Positions 50,109-58,332 of a DNA stretch of 64,000 nucleotides are shown here, piece by piece. The stretch is from assembly GCA_030681895.1 (NCBI GenBank), contig JAUXRI010000098.1:1-64000 (forward strand), given 5' to 3'. The number at the start of each line of letters is the position of its first letter. Position 1 is the stretch's first letter. The position numbers were made by a program, and so were the translations under genes. Under the pieces are notes generated by a model, which saw only the letters and a list, made by a program, of their open reading frames with translations, was not told the DNA's origin and ran no database searches. This DNA is from Myxococcales bacterium. GTDB taxonomy: Bacteria; Myxococcota; Myxococcia; Myxococcales; Myxococcaceae.

Positions 50109-52286
50109 ATGTCAATGGCTGGCGCTGTGACGGCTCCAGTTTCCTTTTCAGATCTCGGCCTCAACGAGTCGCTGTGCTCGGTGGTCACCGCTCTCGGCTA
50201 CACCACCCCAACGCCCGTACAGGCAGCCTGTATTCCTCCACTGCTGGAGGGGCGCGACCTCATCGGCCTCGCAGCGACTGGCACTGGCAAGACGGCCGCG
50301 TTCGCGCTCCCGATGGTCACCCGGCTCGAGCCCGGCGAGAACAAGCCAGGCCAGGTTCAGGGGCTGGTGCTCGCGCCGACCCGTGAGCTCGCCATTCAGG
50401 TGACCGAGGCCATCAAGAAGTACGGCAGCGGCCGCAAGCTCTCGGTGCTCACCGTGTACGGCGGCAGCGACATCGGCGCGCAGATGAAGTCGCTGCGCCG
50501 TGGCGTCGACGTGGTGGTGGCGACTCCGGGCCGCGCGCTCGACCACATTCGCCGCAAGACGCTCGATCTCTCGCGCGTGAAGATGGTGGTGCTCGACGAG
50601 GCCGACGAGATGCTCGATCTCGGCTTCGCCGAAGACCTCGAAGCCATTCTCTCGGAGCTCCCGGCCAAACGTCAGACGGCGCTGTTCTCGGCCACGCTCG
50701 CGCCCCGCATCGCGTCGCTTGGCGAGAAGCACCTCAACGATCCCGTCCGCGTTCGCCTCGAGCGGCCCAGGGGCGATGACGCCTCGAAGCCCCGCATCGA
50801 GCAGCGCGGCTACGTCGTCACGTTCCCCCAGAAGGCCGTGGCCCTGAAGCGCGTGCTCGAGCTCGACCAGCCCGAGAGCGCGATCATCTTCTGCCGCACC
50901 CGCGAAGACGTCGAAGGTCTCGGCCAGACGCTCGAGCGCAACGGTCACTCGGTGGCGACGCTCCACGGTGGCTTGTCGCAAGAACAGCGCGACCGCGTGA
51001 TGAAGCGGTTCAAGAAGAAGGACGTCGCCCTGCTGGTCGCGACCGACGTCGCCGCGCGCGGCCTCGACGTCGATCACGTCACCCACGTGGTGAACGTCGA
51101 CCTCCCGCACACGCCTGACACGTACGTGCACCGCATCGGTCGAACGGGCCGCGCCGGGCGCGCAGGTATCGCCATCTCGTTCGTGCTCCCCAAGGAGCGC
51201 TTCCTCGTCACCCGCCTCGAGCAGGCCACCGGCGGCAAGGTGACGCTCCTTCCCGTTCCCGGCATGGACCAGCTGCGCGCGCACCGCGTGACTCAGCTCG
51301 AGTCGGTCGTGAACGCGGCGCTCGGCAAGAAGAAGTCGGTCGACGCCGCGCGCGCCGCCGTCGCGAAGCTGGTGACCGAGAACCCCATCGAAGACGTCGC
51401 TGCCGCCGCGCTGGTCGCGTTGAGCGAGGCGCTGCACCCGCCTTCTGCCGATGACGAGATCGATATTCCCGCGCACGGTCCGGCGAAGGGGGCAGGCAAG
51501 TTCGCAGCGACGGAGCGGCCGGCCCGTTTCCAGGATCGTTCCGAGCAGTCCGAGCGTCCGCCTCGTCGCGATGCACGTGCTCCGCGTTCCGAGTCGTCTC
51601 GCTCCGAGTCGTCTCGTTACGAGCCGCCGCGCGCTGAGTCGACGAGGGCTCCACGAGCTTCTTCGCCGCGGACGCCGAGGGCTTCGTCTCCGCGCGCCGA
51701 GTCGCCGAAGGCGAGCGCACCCCGGGCTCCGCGTGGCAGTGCGCCTCGCGTCGAGCGTCCTGAACGTGCCGAACGCGCTGAGCGTCCGGCGCGCCCCGAG
51801 AAAGCCGCTCACTTCGAGGCGAAAGCGGGTCCCCGGTTCGTCGACGTGAAGCACGAGCGCCCCTCGCGGTCCGAAGGCAAGTCGGAGCGGCCGGCGAAGT
51901 ACGAAGGCAAGCCCGAGCGCCCCGCGCGGTTCGGCGCCGACGCCCGCCCGTCACGCTTCCCGGCAGGTGGCGATGCGCGTCCGGCGAGGCCCGCCCGTGC
52001 AGAAGGCGAGCACGCCGCTGCACCTCGAAAGTCAGGCGCGGCAATGGCCAGGCTCTTCTTCAGCATCGGCAAGGCCGCCGGTATTCGCCCGCAGGATCTC
52101 GTCGGCGCCATCGCCAATGAGACCGGCATCGAGTCGAAGCAGATCGGCGCCATCGCCATCGGAGATCGTCACTCGTTCGTCGAGGTCGCGACCGACGTGG
52201 CCGATCAGGTCATCTCGACCATGCGCTCAGCGAAGATTCGCGGCCGCTCGGTGCAGGTCGATCACGATCGTTCGTTCTCGCGCTGA
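50109..52286 (+). CDS. DEAD-box RNA helicase with DbpA-like RNA-binding domain
   Basis: A 725-residue helicase. The Q motif precedes Walker A AATGTGKT (55-62), the DEAD box is VVLDEADEM (161-169), and the second half has HRIGRTGRAGRAG. A long low-complexity Arg/Ser/Pro/Ala/Glu-rich tail (about 460-645) follows, then a C-terminal DbpA-like RNA-binding domain (about 645-725; MARLFFSIGKAAGIRPQDLV, GDRHSFVEVA). The order matches DeaD/CsdA-DbpA proteins that remodel rRNA and mRNA. ATG 50109 puts the Q-motif start (FSDLGLNES) near residue 13. It overlaps the convergent membrane protein by 25 bases. Confidence 0.93.
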   Translation: MSMAGAVTAPVSFSDLGLNESLCSVVTALGYTTPTPVQAACIPPLLEGRDLIGLAATGTGKTAAFALPMVTRLEPGENKPGQVQGLVLAPTRELAIQVTEAIKKYGSGRKLSVLTVYGGSDIGAQMKSLRRGVDVVVATPGRALDHIRRKTLDLSRVKMVVLDEADEMLDLGFAEDLEAILSELPAKRQTALFSATLAPRIASLGEKHLNDPVRVRLERPRGDDASKPRIEQRGYVVTFPQKAVALKRVLELDQPESAIIFCRTREDVEGLGQTLERNGHSVATLHGGLSQEQRDRVMKRFKKKDVALLVATDVAARGLDVDHVTHVVNVDLPHTPDTYVHRIGRTGRAGRAGIAISFVLPKERFLVTRLEQATGGKVTLLPVPGMDQLRAHRVTQLESVVNAALGKKKSVDAARAAVAKLVTENPIEDVAAAALVALSEALHPPSADDEIDIPAHGPAKGAGKFAATERPARFQDRSEQSERPPRRDARAPRSESSRSESSRYEPPRAESTRAPRASSPRTPRASSPRAESPKASAPRAPRGSAPRVERPERAERAERPARPEKAAHFEAKAGPRFVDVKHERPSRSEGKSERPAKYEGKPERPARFGADARPSRFPAGGDARPARPARAEGEHAAAPRKSGAAMARLFFSIGKAAGIRPQDLVGAIANETGIESKQIGAIAIGDRHSFVEVATDVADQVISTMRSAKIRGRSVQVDHDRSFSR

Positions 52287-52801
52287 ACGACGTCTCGCTG
52301 CCAGCCCTGGATGTAGACGGTCGCTGCCGGGCGTGGCGGAGGTCCAAGCAGGACCGCGTCGTCGTTGCCCACCCTCGCCGTGGCGAACACGTCAGGCCGG
52401 TTGGGCGTCGAGCTCGCCGTCTGACCTGAGAGTACGAGCTCGAACGAGCCGTCGGGGCTGGCCTGCGCCACGTACCAGCTGGCGCGGATCACCTCGGGGC
52501 GCGACGACTTGAAGATCGTGAGCGCTCGAGTTCCCGCCCGGCGCATCGCATCGAATTGATCGAGCGTCGGCGCGATCGGCACCGAGCTTCTCGGCCAGAG
52601 CGGGAGCGTCACGAAGACCATCGTGGCGAGGCTGAGAATCACTCGCGTGCTCCCGGTCGTGAGTGAGCCGACGAGCGCGCCGGCCACGAGCCCCAGCAGC
52701 ACGGCCAGCACCGCTCTCCACCGGGGGCCTGGCACTGGCTCCCACGCGATGAACACCCACTGTGGATCATCGGCGTGTTGGCCGAAGACACCTTTTGACA
52801 C
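52262..52801 (-). CDS. Hypothetical two-helix membrane protein
   Basis: A 179-residue protein with two adjacent transmembrane helices (about 30-50 and 54-74, WRAVLAVLLGLVAGALVGSL and VILSLATMVFVTLPLW) and a C-terminal soluble domain of about 100 residues with no recognised family. GTG 52801 is supported by GGGAGG 6 bases upstream; the earlier frame has no such site. Its end overlaps the helicase gene by 25 bases. No function can be assigned. Confidence 0.65.
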   Translation of the reverse strand: MSKGVFGQHADDPQWVFIAWEPVPGPRWRAVLAVLLGLVAGALVGSLTTGSTRVILSLATMVFVTLPLWPRSSVPIAPTLDQFDAMRRAGTRALTIFKSSRPEVIRASWYVAQASPDGSFELVLSGQTASSTPNRPDVFATARVGNDDAVLLGPPPRPAATVYIQGWQRDVVQRENERS

Positions 52802-52947
52802 GGTTGTCCTCCCTGACCGTTCGACGACACCATGGCGGCGGCCGGTGAACACCCGGCGCCGGCAATCGTCACGTGCCTTGACGCGTCAATCGGCCGGGGT
52901 CTATGGGCCACCACTCTCGGGCGCGCTCATTTCAAGGGGTTGTTCAC

Positions 52948-53547
52948 ATGCGCAGGTCACTCATCGCAGTCCTGTTTCTCTCGCTCTTCGCCACCGTCGC
53001 GCACGCCGACATCAAGCTCGGCTACGTCGATCTTCAGCGCGCGCTCATCGAGGTCGGGGAAGGCCAGGCCGCCAAGAACAAGCTCAAAGGCGAGATGGAC
53101 AAGAAGAAGAGCGAGCTCGACGCCGAGCAGGCCAAGCTGACCGACGACAAGGCCGTGCTCGACAAGCAGGGCGCGATGATGAGCGAAGAGGTGCGCACCC
53201 AGAAGTTCACCGAGTGGCAGAAGCGCCTCTACGACGTGATGCAGAAGGCCCAGAAGGTTCAGGTCGAGCTCCAGGACAAGGAGCGCACCGAGCTGAAGAA
53301 GATCTTCGAGAAGATGGACCCGATCATCGCGGCCATCGCGCAGCGCGAGGGCCTCACGATGGTGTTCGAGAAGACCGACTCGGGCCTCGTGTACGCTCCG
53401 CCCAGCCTCGATCTCACCAACGAGCTCGTCCGCACGTACAACGAGAAGCACCCGGCGAAGTTCGGCAGTGGCAAGCCCGCGGCGATGGCGCCGAAGGCGA
53501 CGCCGGCGGCTCCGAAAGAAGCCCCGAAGGACGCGCCGAAGCAGTGA
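52948..53547 (+). CDS. skp: OmpH/Skp-like periplasmic chaperone
   Basis: A 199-residue periplasmic chaperone for outer-membrane proteins. Signal MRRSLIAVLFLSLFATVAHA is followed by KLGYVDLQRALIEVGEG and long charged helices (GEMDKKKSELDAEQAKLTDD) that form the Skp tentacles, ending in the small body KTDSGLVYAPPSLDLT. The C-terminal Ala/Pro/Lys tail is longer than usual. ATG 52948 starts the signal peptide. It heads the lipid A operon skp-lpxD-fabZ-lpxA-lpxI, as in many Gram-negatives; bamA, usual just upstream, is absent here. Confidence 0.92.
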   Translation: MRRSLIAVLFLSLFATVAHADIKLGYVDLQRALIEVGEGQAAKNKLKGEMDKKKSELDAEQAKLTDDKAVLDKQGAMMSEEVRTQKFTEWQKRLYDVMQKAQKVQVELQDKERTELKKIFEKMDPIIAAIAQREGLTMVFEKTDSGLVYAPPSLDLTNELVRTYNEKHPAKFGSGKPAAMAPKATPAAPKEAPKDAPKQ

Positions 53548-54626
53548 CGGCAGGGCCACTCCATCCCGGCGACGGCAAGGCGCCGCGTCCTCTGGCTGAG
53601 CTGGCAGCACTCGTCTCGGGCGAGGTGCTGGGCGACGCCTCGACGTCGATCTCGGGGGTCGCAGGGCTGGAGCAGGCGACGGCAGGCCAGCTCTCGTTCT
53701 TCGGCAACCAGAAGTACAAGAAGCAGCTCGTGGCGACCGGCGCCTCGGCCGTGCTCGTGCCCCGGGACTCGCCGGCGTCGGACCGCGGCGTCGTCTTCGT
53801 CCGCGTCGACAACCCGCACCTGGCGTTCGCCCGAATCGCCCAGGAGTTCGCGCCGAAGCGGACGTACGTGCGAGGCGTCGCGGCAGGCGCCCACGTCGAC
53901 GCGACGGCGACCATCGATCCCACTGCGACCGTGATGGCCGGCGCCACCATCTCTGCAGGCGCGCGGGTCGGAGCCCGCTCCGTCGTCGGCCCCGGCTGCT
54001 ACCTCGGTGAGCGCACGCGCGTCGGCGACGACACCGTGCTGGTCGCGAACGTGTCGATCCTCGAGGAGTGCCTGGTCGGCTCGCGCTGCCTGCTGCACGC
54101 TGGCGTCGTCATCGGCGCCGACGGCTTCGGGTTCGCGTTCGACGCTTCCGTGCCTGCGCACATCAAGATTCCCCAGACGGGCATCGCGCGCATCGAAGAC
54201 GACGTCGAGATCGGCGCCAACAGCTGCGTCGACCGCGCCACCACCGGCGAGACCGTCGTGGGCTTCGGGAGCAAGCTCGATAACCTCGTCCAGGTTGGCC
54301 ACAACAGCCTCATCGGGCCGATGACGATCCTGTGCGCGCAGGTCGGGCTCGCGGGCTCCACCGAGCTGGGGACTGGCGTGGTGCTGGGCGGGCAGGTGGG
54401 CGTCGCAGGCCACTTGCGCATCGGCGACCTGGCCCGCGTCGGCGCGCAGGCGGGCGTCATGAGCGAGGTTGGCGACGGTGAGATCGTCAACGGCTCCCCG
54501 CAGATGGACGCGAAAGACTACATGCGCTCGGTCGCCGTGTTCCGACGCTTGCCTGAGCTGAACCGCTTGATGAGAGACCTCCAACGACGGCTCGACGCGC
54601 TCGAGCAGGAATCGAAGAAGCCATGA
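53544..54626 (+). CDS. lpxD: UDP-3-O-acylglucosamine N-acyltransferase
   Basis: A 360-residue left-handed beta-helix acyltransferase that adds the N-linked acyl chain to UDP-3-O-acylglucosamine in lipid A synthesis. The N-terminal uridine-binding domain is present (LAALVSGEVLGD...FFGNQKYKKQL). Hexapeptide repeats follow (DATATIDPTATVMAGATISA). The catalytic His is in QVGHNSLIG. The C-terminus has the helical arm (RRLPELNRLMRDLQRR). The start GTG 53544 overlaps the skp stop (GTGA) and the end overlaps fabZ (ATGA). Confidence 0.96.
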   Translation: MTAGPLHPGDGKAPRPLAELAALVSGEVLGDASTSISGVAGLEQATAGQLSFFGNQKYKKQLVATGASAVLVPRDSPASDRGVVFVRVDNPHLAFARIAQEFAPKRTYVRGVAAGAHVDATATIDPTATVMAGATISAGARVGARSVVGPGCYLGERTRVGDDTVLVANVSILEECLVGSRCLLHAGVVIGADGFGFAFDASVPAHIKIPQTGIARIEDDVEIGANSCVDRATTGETVVGFGSKLDNLVQVGHNSLIGPMTILCAQVGLAGSTELGTGVVLGGQVGVAGHLRIGDLARVGAQAGVMSEVGDGEIVNGSPQMDAKDYMRSVAVFRRLPELNRLMRDLQRRLDALEQESKKP

Positions 54627-55072
54627 TGGACATCAACGACATTCAGAAGCTGCTGCCCCACCGCTACCCGTTCCTCCTCGTCGATCGCGTCACCGAGTAC
54701 GAGCCCGACAAGAAGCTGGTGGGCTTCAAGAACGTCACGTTCAACGAGCAGTTCTTCAACGGGCACTTCCCGGGGCAACCGGTGATGCCAGGCGTGCTCA
54801 TTCTCGAGGCGCTCGCGCAGTCGTGCGCGCTGCTCGCGTACAAGAGCTCGGGCCTCGACCCGAAAGAGAACCTCGTCTACCTGATGTCGATCGACGGGGC
54901 GAAGTTCCGCAAGCCGGTGGTGCCGGGCGATCGCCTCGTGCTGACGGCCGAAGTGCTGCGTCACAAGGGGCCGATCTGGAAGCACCGCGGAGTGGCGACG
55001 GTCGACGGTCACGTCGTCGCCGAAGCCGAGTTCCTCGCGACGGTGGCGAAGGCGCCCGAGGCGAAACCGTGA
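54623..55072 (+). CDS. fabZ: 3-hydroxyacyl-[acyl-carrier-protein] dehydratase
   Basis: A 149-residue hot-dog-fold dehydratase of type II fatty acid synthesis. The catalytic His is in PHRYPFLLVDRV and the catalytic Glu in FPGQPVMPGVLILEALAQS. Length matches the family. It lies between lpxD and lpxA with ATGA/GTGA overlaps on both sides, the classical Gram-negative order, linking membrane fatty acid and lipid A supply. Confidence 0.97.
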   Translation: MMDINDIQKLLPHRYPFLLVDRVTEYEPDKKLVGFKNVTFNEQFFNGHFPGQPVMPGVLILEALAQSCALLAYKSSGLDPKENLVYLMSIDGAKFRKPVVPGDRLVLTAEVLRHKGPIWKHRGVATVDGHVVAEAEFLATVAKAPEAKP

Positions 55073-55842
55073 GCGTTCACGCCACGGTCATCGTTCACCC
55101 TGACGCGAAGCTCCACGCCTCGGTCGAGGTCGGCCCGTATTCGATCATCGGCCCCAAGGTGAAGATCGGCGCTGGCTCGGTCATCGGCTCGCACGTCGTC
55201 ATCGAGGGCGACACCACGCTCGGTGAGCGCAACCGCGTCTTTCACCACGCGGCCGTCGGCGGTCAGCCGCAGGACCTGAAGTACGCCGGAGAGCCCACAC
55301 GGCTCGTCATCGGTGACGACAACATGATCCGCGAGTTCACCACCCTGCACATCGGCACCGATGGCGGCGGCGGCGTCACGCGCATCGGCAACAAGAACCT
55401 CTTCATGGCGTACAGCCACGTCGCGCACGACTGCAACGTCGGCAACGGCTGCGTCCTCGCCAACAGCGTGGCGCTCGCAGGCCACGTGGAGGTCGCTGAC
55501 TTCGTAATCGTCGGTGGGCTCGCGGCCGTGCACCAGTTCACCCGCATCGGGAAGCACGCCTTCATCGCGGGCGGCTCGATGGTGGGAATGGACGTGCCTC
55601 CCTACTGCACCGCGCAGGGCGATCGTGCCGAGCTCGCTGGCCTTAACACCGTCGGCCTGTCGCGCCACGGCATGACCGACGAGCAGATCGGCCGCGTGAA
55701 AGAGGCGTACCGCATTCTCTTCCGCTCCAAGCTGGGCCTGAACGAGGCGATGTCGCGGCTCAAGGCCGAGCACGGCGGGCACCCCGAGATCGATCACATG
55801 CTCGACTTCATCGGGTCGTCGAAGCGCGGCATCACGCGCTGA
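55069..55842 (+). CDS. lpxA: UDP-N-acetylglucosamine acyltransferase
   Basis: A 257-residue acyltransferase catalysing the first step of lipid A synthesis. The left-handed beta-helix begins VHATVIVHPDAKLHASVEVG. The catalytic His is in YSHVAHDCNVGN, and GGLAAVHQFTRIGKHAFIAG is the acyl-chain ruler region. The C-terminal helices (RVKEAYRILFRSKLGLNEAM) are typical. Start GTG 55069 overlaps the fabZ stop (GTGA). Next in line is lpxI, 11 bases later; lpxB is not seen in this window. Confidence 0.97.
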   Translation: MSVHATVIVHPDAKLHASVEVGPYSIIGPKVKIGAGSVIGSHVVIEGDTTLGERNRVFHHAAVGGQPQDLKYAGEPTRLVIGDDNMIREFTTLHIGTDGGGGVTRIGNKNLFMAYSHVAHDCNVGNGCVLANSVALAGHVEVADFVIVGGLAAVHQFTRIGKHAFIAGGSMVGMDVPPYCTAQGDRAELAGLNTVGLSRHGMTDEQIGRVKEAYRILFRSKLGLNEAMSRLKAEHGGHPEIDHMLDFIGSSKRGITR

Positions 55843-55853
55843 GGATCACTTCC

Positions 55854-56654
55854 TTGCGCGCCATCGGCCTCATCGCCGGCAACGGACGTTTCCCGACCAT
55901 CTTTGCGCAGGCCGCGCGGGCGAAGGGCCTCGCGGTTCATGCCGTCGCGCACGAGCTCGAGGCTGACCCCTCGCTCTCGCAGCAGGTCGACTCGTTGACC
56001 TGGGTGAAGGTCGGCCAGCTCGACGGCATCCTCACCGGCTTCAAGTCGAAGGGCGTGACCGAGGCCGTGATGGCGGGCGGCATCGGGCGCATTCGCAGCT
56101 TCACGCAGGCGCGGCCCGACCTCGGAGCCCTCAAAGTCGCCGCGTCGCTCCGGAGCATGCGTGACGACGAGATGCTCCGCGCGGTGGCGGCGTACTTCGA
56201 GAAGCACGGCGTGCGAATCGTGGCGCCGACCGACTACGTGCCCGAGGTGCTCGCCGGCACGGGCCACCTGGCAGGTCCGGCGCCGACGAAAGATCAACTC
56301 CGTGACGCCGAGGTCGGCCACGAGGTCGCCACGGCCCTTGGCCAGGTCGACGTCGGCCAGACGGTGATGGTGAAGGACGGCGCCGTGCTCGCGGTCGAGG
56401 CGGTCGAGGGCACCGACGAGGCCATTCGCCGCGGAGGGAAGTACGGAGGGAAGGGCGCGGTGGTCGTCAAGCGCTCCAAACCCGGCCAGGACCTGCGGTT
56501 CGATCTGCCCGCCGTCGGGCCGATGACGCTCGAGGTGATGCGAGAGGCCGGCGCTTCGGCGCTCATCGTCGAGGCGGGCAAGACGGTGCTCCTCGACAAG
56601 GCTCAGTTGTTCAAGTGGGCCGACCGTTTGAGCATTGCGATCGTTGGCCGCTGA
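55854..56654 (+). CDS. lpxI: UDP-2,3-diacylglucosamine pyrophosphatase LpxI
   Basis: A 266-residue enzyme (DUF1009) that hydrolyses UDP-2,3-diacylglucosamine to lipid X and UMP, replacing LpxH in many non-gamma Proteobacteria and relatives. It starts TTG 55854 (MRAIGLIAGNGRFPTIFAQ). GGKYGGKGAVVVKRSKPGQD and RFDLPAVGPMTLEVM followed by GASALIVEAGKTVLL are LpxI signature regions. LpxH was not seen. It is the last gene of the lipid A operon here. Confidence 0.95.
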   Translation: MRAIGLIAGNGRFPTIFAQAARAKGLAVHAVAHELEADPSLSQQVDSLTWVKVGQLDGILTGFKSKGVTEAVMAGGIGRIRSFTQARPDLGALKVAASLRSMRDDEMLRAVAAYFEKHGVRIVAPTDYVPEVLAGTGHLAGPAPTKDQLRDAEVGHEVATALGQVDVGQTVMVKDGAVLAVEAVEGTDEAIRRGGKYGGKGAVVVKRSKPGQDLRFDLPAVGPMTLEVMREAGASALIVEAGKTVLLDKAQLFKWADRLSIAIVGR

Positions 56655-56658
56655 CCCG

Positions 56659-56673
56659 GTTTGCATTGCAAAC
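56659..56673 (+). promoter_or_regulatory. Perfect palindrome upstream of a small secreted-protein gene
   Basis: GTTTGCA-T-TGCAAAC is a perfect 15-base palindrome with an AT-rich centre, striking in this GC-rich DNA. It lies 5 bases after the lpxI stop and 75 bases before the ATG at 56748. ATGG and CCAT form a second, short inverted repeat at 56677-56694. It may be an operator for the small secreted-protein gene. Confidence 0.4.
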
Positions 56674-56747
56674 AGAATGGATGCACATGCCATCCGGCCT
56701 GCGGGTGATGAGGGCGTCGTTCACCTCGTCGTCCCCCGGAGTCACCC

Positions 56748-57002
56748 ATGAAGCGCTTCCTCGCCCTCGCCGTGCTGTTCGCTCTGCCCGCGTTTGCCGG
56801 CCGTCCCACCCTCGAGAACCGTGATGGCCGCGAGTACAAGTACGAGCTCGAGTGTGGCTCCTCGACGCTCAACAGCTCGGTCGGCAGCCGCACGACGGTG
56901 ACGCTCGACGCCAAGTGCAAGCTGCGCGTGAAGGGCGCCGGCTCGGCGAAGCTCGACGAGAACATGAAGTGCACGATCAAGGACGGCAGCCTCGACTGCT
57001 GA
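56748..57002 (+). CDS. Small secreted four-cysteine protein
   Basis: An 84-residue protein with signal peptide MKRFLALAVLFALPAFAG. The mature 66 residues contain four Cys (in ELECGSS, AKCKLR, MKCTI and the last residue), which could form two disulfides, and alternate short strands. No family is recognised. CCCCGGAG precedes the ATG. A perfect palindrome lies 75 bases upstream. Mature size and Cys pattern resemble a small protein that is exported and folded oxidatively. Confidence 0.65.
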   Translation: MKRFLALAVLFALPAFAGRPTLENRDGREYKYELECGSSTLNSSVGSRTTVTLDAKCKLRVKGAGSAKLDENMKCTIKDGSLDC

Positions 57003-57028
57003 CCGCTCGGGGCTACACTCCCGCAGGC

Positions 57029-57406
57029 ATGGCCGCCGCGCGTCCCCAGCCCTCTGCGCCGTTCGTTAGCCGCGAGCTCAACGGCGAGAACCTGCTCGAT
57101 GAGCTGGCGGAGCTGAGGAACGCGCAGGTGGCGCAGAAGCACCTCGAAGACATGGTGCGGGCCCTGCGGGAGCTCGAGGGCTCGCGGGTGAGCGAGGCCG
57201 TCACGCGGCTGAAGTCGCTCGCCACCAATCGCTTCTCTGGCCAGCCCGTCATCGCGTCGCTGCTGGTGCGTTGGTCGACGAAGCTCAAGACCGAGCTCGA
57301 CGTCGGCCTGCTCGTCTCGCACCTCGAGCGCATGACGCTGGTCTCGGCGTTGCTCGGCGCGTTCCGACGAGGCGCCGAGCGACTGCCCAAAGGCGGTAAG
57401 GCGTGA
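57029..57406 (+). CDS. Hypothetical helical protein
   Basis: A 125-residue soluble, all-helical and charged protein (LLDELAELRNAQVAQKHLED and VSEAVTRLKSLATNRFSGQP). No domain is recognised. ATG 57029 is the only good start after the preceding gene. Its stop overlaps the GTG of the next gene (GTGA), so the two are translated together and probably act together. Confidence 0.6.
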   Translation: MAAARPQPSAPFVSRELNGENLLDELAELRNAQVAQKHLEDMVRALRELEGSRVSEAVTRLKSLATNRFSGQPVIASLLVRWSTKLKTELDVGLLVSHLERMTLVSALLGAFRRGAERLPKGGKA

Positions 57407-58332
57407 CGGTGAGGCTCCCCGACGAGGTCGAGGCGGTGCTCGACGCCTGGTCGGCGCGCGGGAAGACGCTCTTTCGTGAGCTGATGGAGGACGCGACCAG
57501 CGAGCTCCAACAGGAGTTCGTTCAGCGCGCGATGCTGGCGGGCCACACCCCGGGCGAAGTGCATGCCTTCGCCGACGAGCTGCGCGGCCTCTCGGACGAC
57601 GAGTGCTTCGAGGCGTGCACCCTCAGTGACGACGCCCCCGAGGGCTACACGGTGACGCAGTTGCTGCGGGCAGAGTCCGACCCGCTCTTCGCGTACGAGC
57701 TCAAGGGCGGCTCGCTCACGCCGAACGAAGCCGACGACGCGCCCTCGATGCCGATGAAGGCCCAACGGCGCGACGTGATGGAGGCCCCCGACGATCGGGG
57801 CTTCACCGCCGACCCCGTGCAGCGCGCGAGGGATCAGCGGGTCTCCTTCGATTCGAGCTCGGGCCGTTTTCCTGCGCTCGTTCCTTCGAAGCCCGCCGCG
57901 CTCGCCGCGACGCCCGTCGCGCCATCGGGTCAGGTGCCGGTGCCGGCGTCGCTCGCCGCGGGCCGGCTCTTCGAAGATCTGCTCACCGACGCGACGCGCG
58001 CGATGGGCGTGACGTGGCGTGAGGTCGAGCTCGACGTGCCGGGCGGGTTGCCCATCGCCCAGGCGCTCTCGCAGGTCGCCGCGGCGCTCGGCCGCTCGAT
58101 TCCCGTGCCCTGCGTCATCGGAAACGCGCAGGGCCGGCCGCTGAGGTTCCTGCTCATTCTGCAGACGGCGAGCTCGGGTCCCAACCGCGCGTTCCAGCTC
58201 TACGAGCCGTTCTCGCAAGAGCTCATCTGGGCCAACGAGAAGGACCTGCTCGCGAAGGGCGAATTGCCGTTCGACAACAAGGCCCTGCGCAGGCTGCTGC
58301 GGGTCGCGCTGCCCGGGTCCAGAGGCCTCTAG
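57403..58332 (+). CDS. Hypothetical protein coupled to the preceding gene
   Basis: A 309-residue cytoplasmic protein starting GTG 57403 inside the previous stop (GTGA). Residues 1-75 are helical and acidic; a flexible region rich in Pro/Ala/Ser (about 100-180) links to a C-terminal domain (185-300, GGLPIAQALSQVAAALGRSI, RFLLILQTASSG). No family is recognised. The end overlaps the AraC gene stop on the other strand by 4 bases. The first, helical part and the small upstream protein suggest a two-component complex, without further evidence. Confidence 0.6.
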   Translation: MTVRLPDEVEAVLDAWSARGKTLFRELMEDATSELQQEFVQRAMLAGHTPGEVHAFADELRGLSDDECFEACTLSDDAPEGYTVTQLLRAESDPLFAYELKGGSLTPNEADDAPSMPMKAQRRDVMEAPDDRGFTADPVQRARDQRVSFDSSSGRFPALVPSKPAALAATPVAPSGQVPVPASLAAGRLFEDLLTDATRAMGVTWREVELDVPGGLPIAQALSQVAAALGRSIPVPCVIGNAQGRPLRFLLILQTASSGPNRAFQLYEPFSQELIWANEKDLLAKGELPFDNKALRRLLRVALPGSRGL

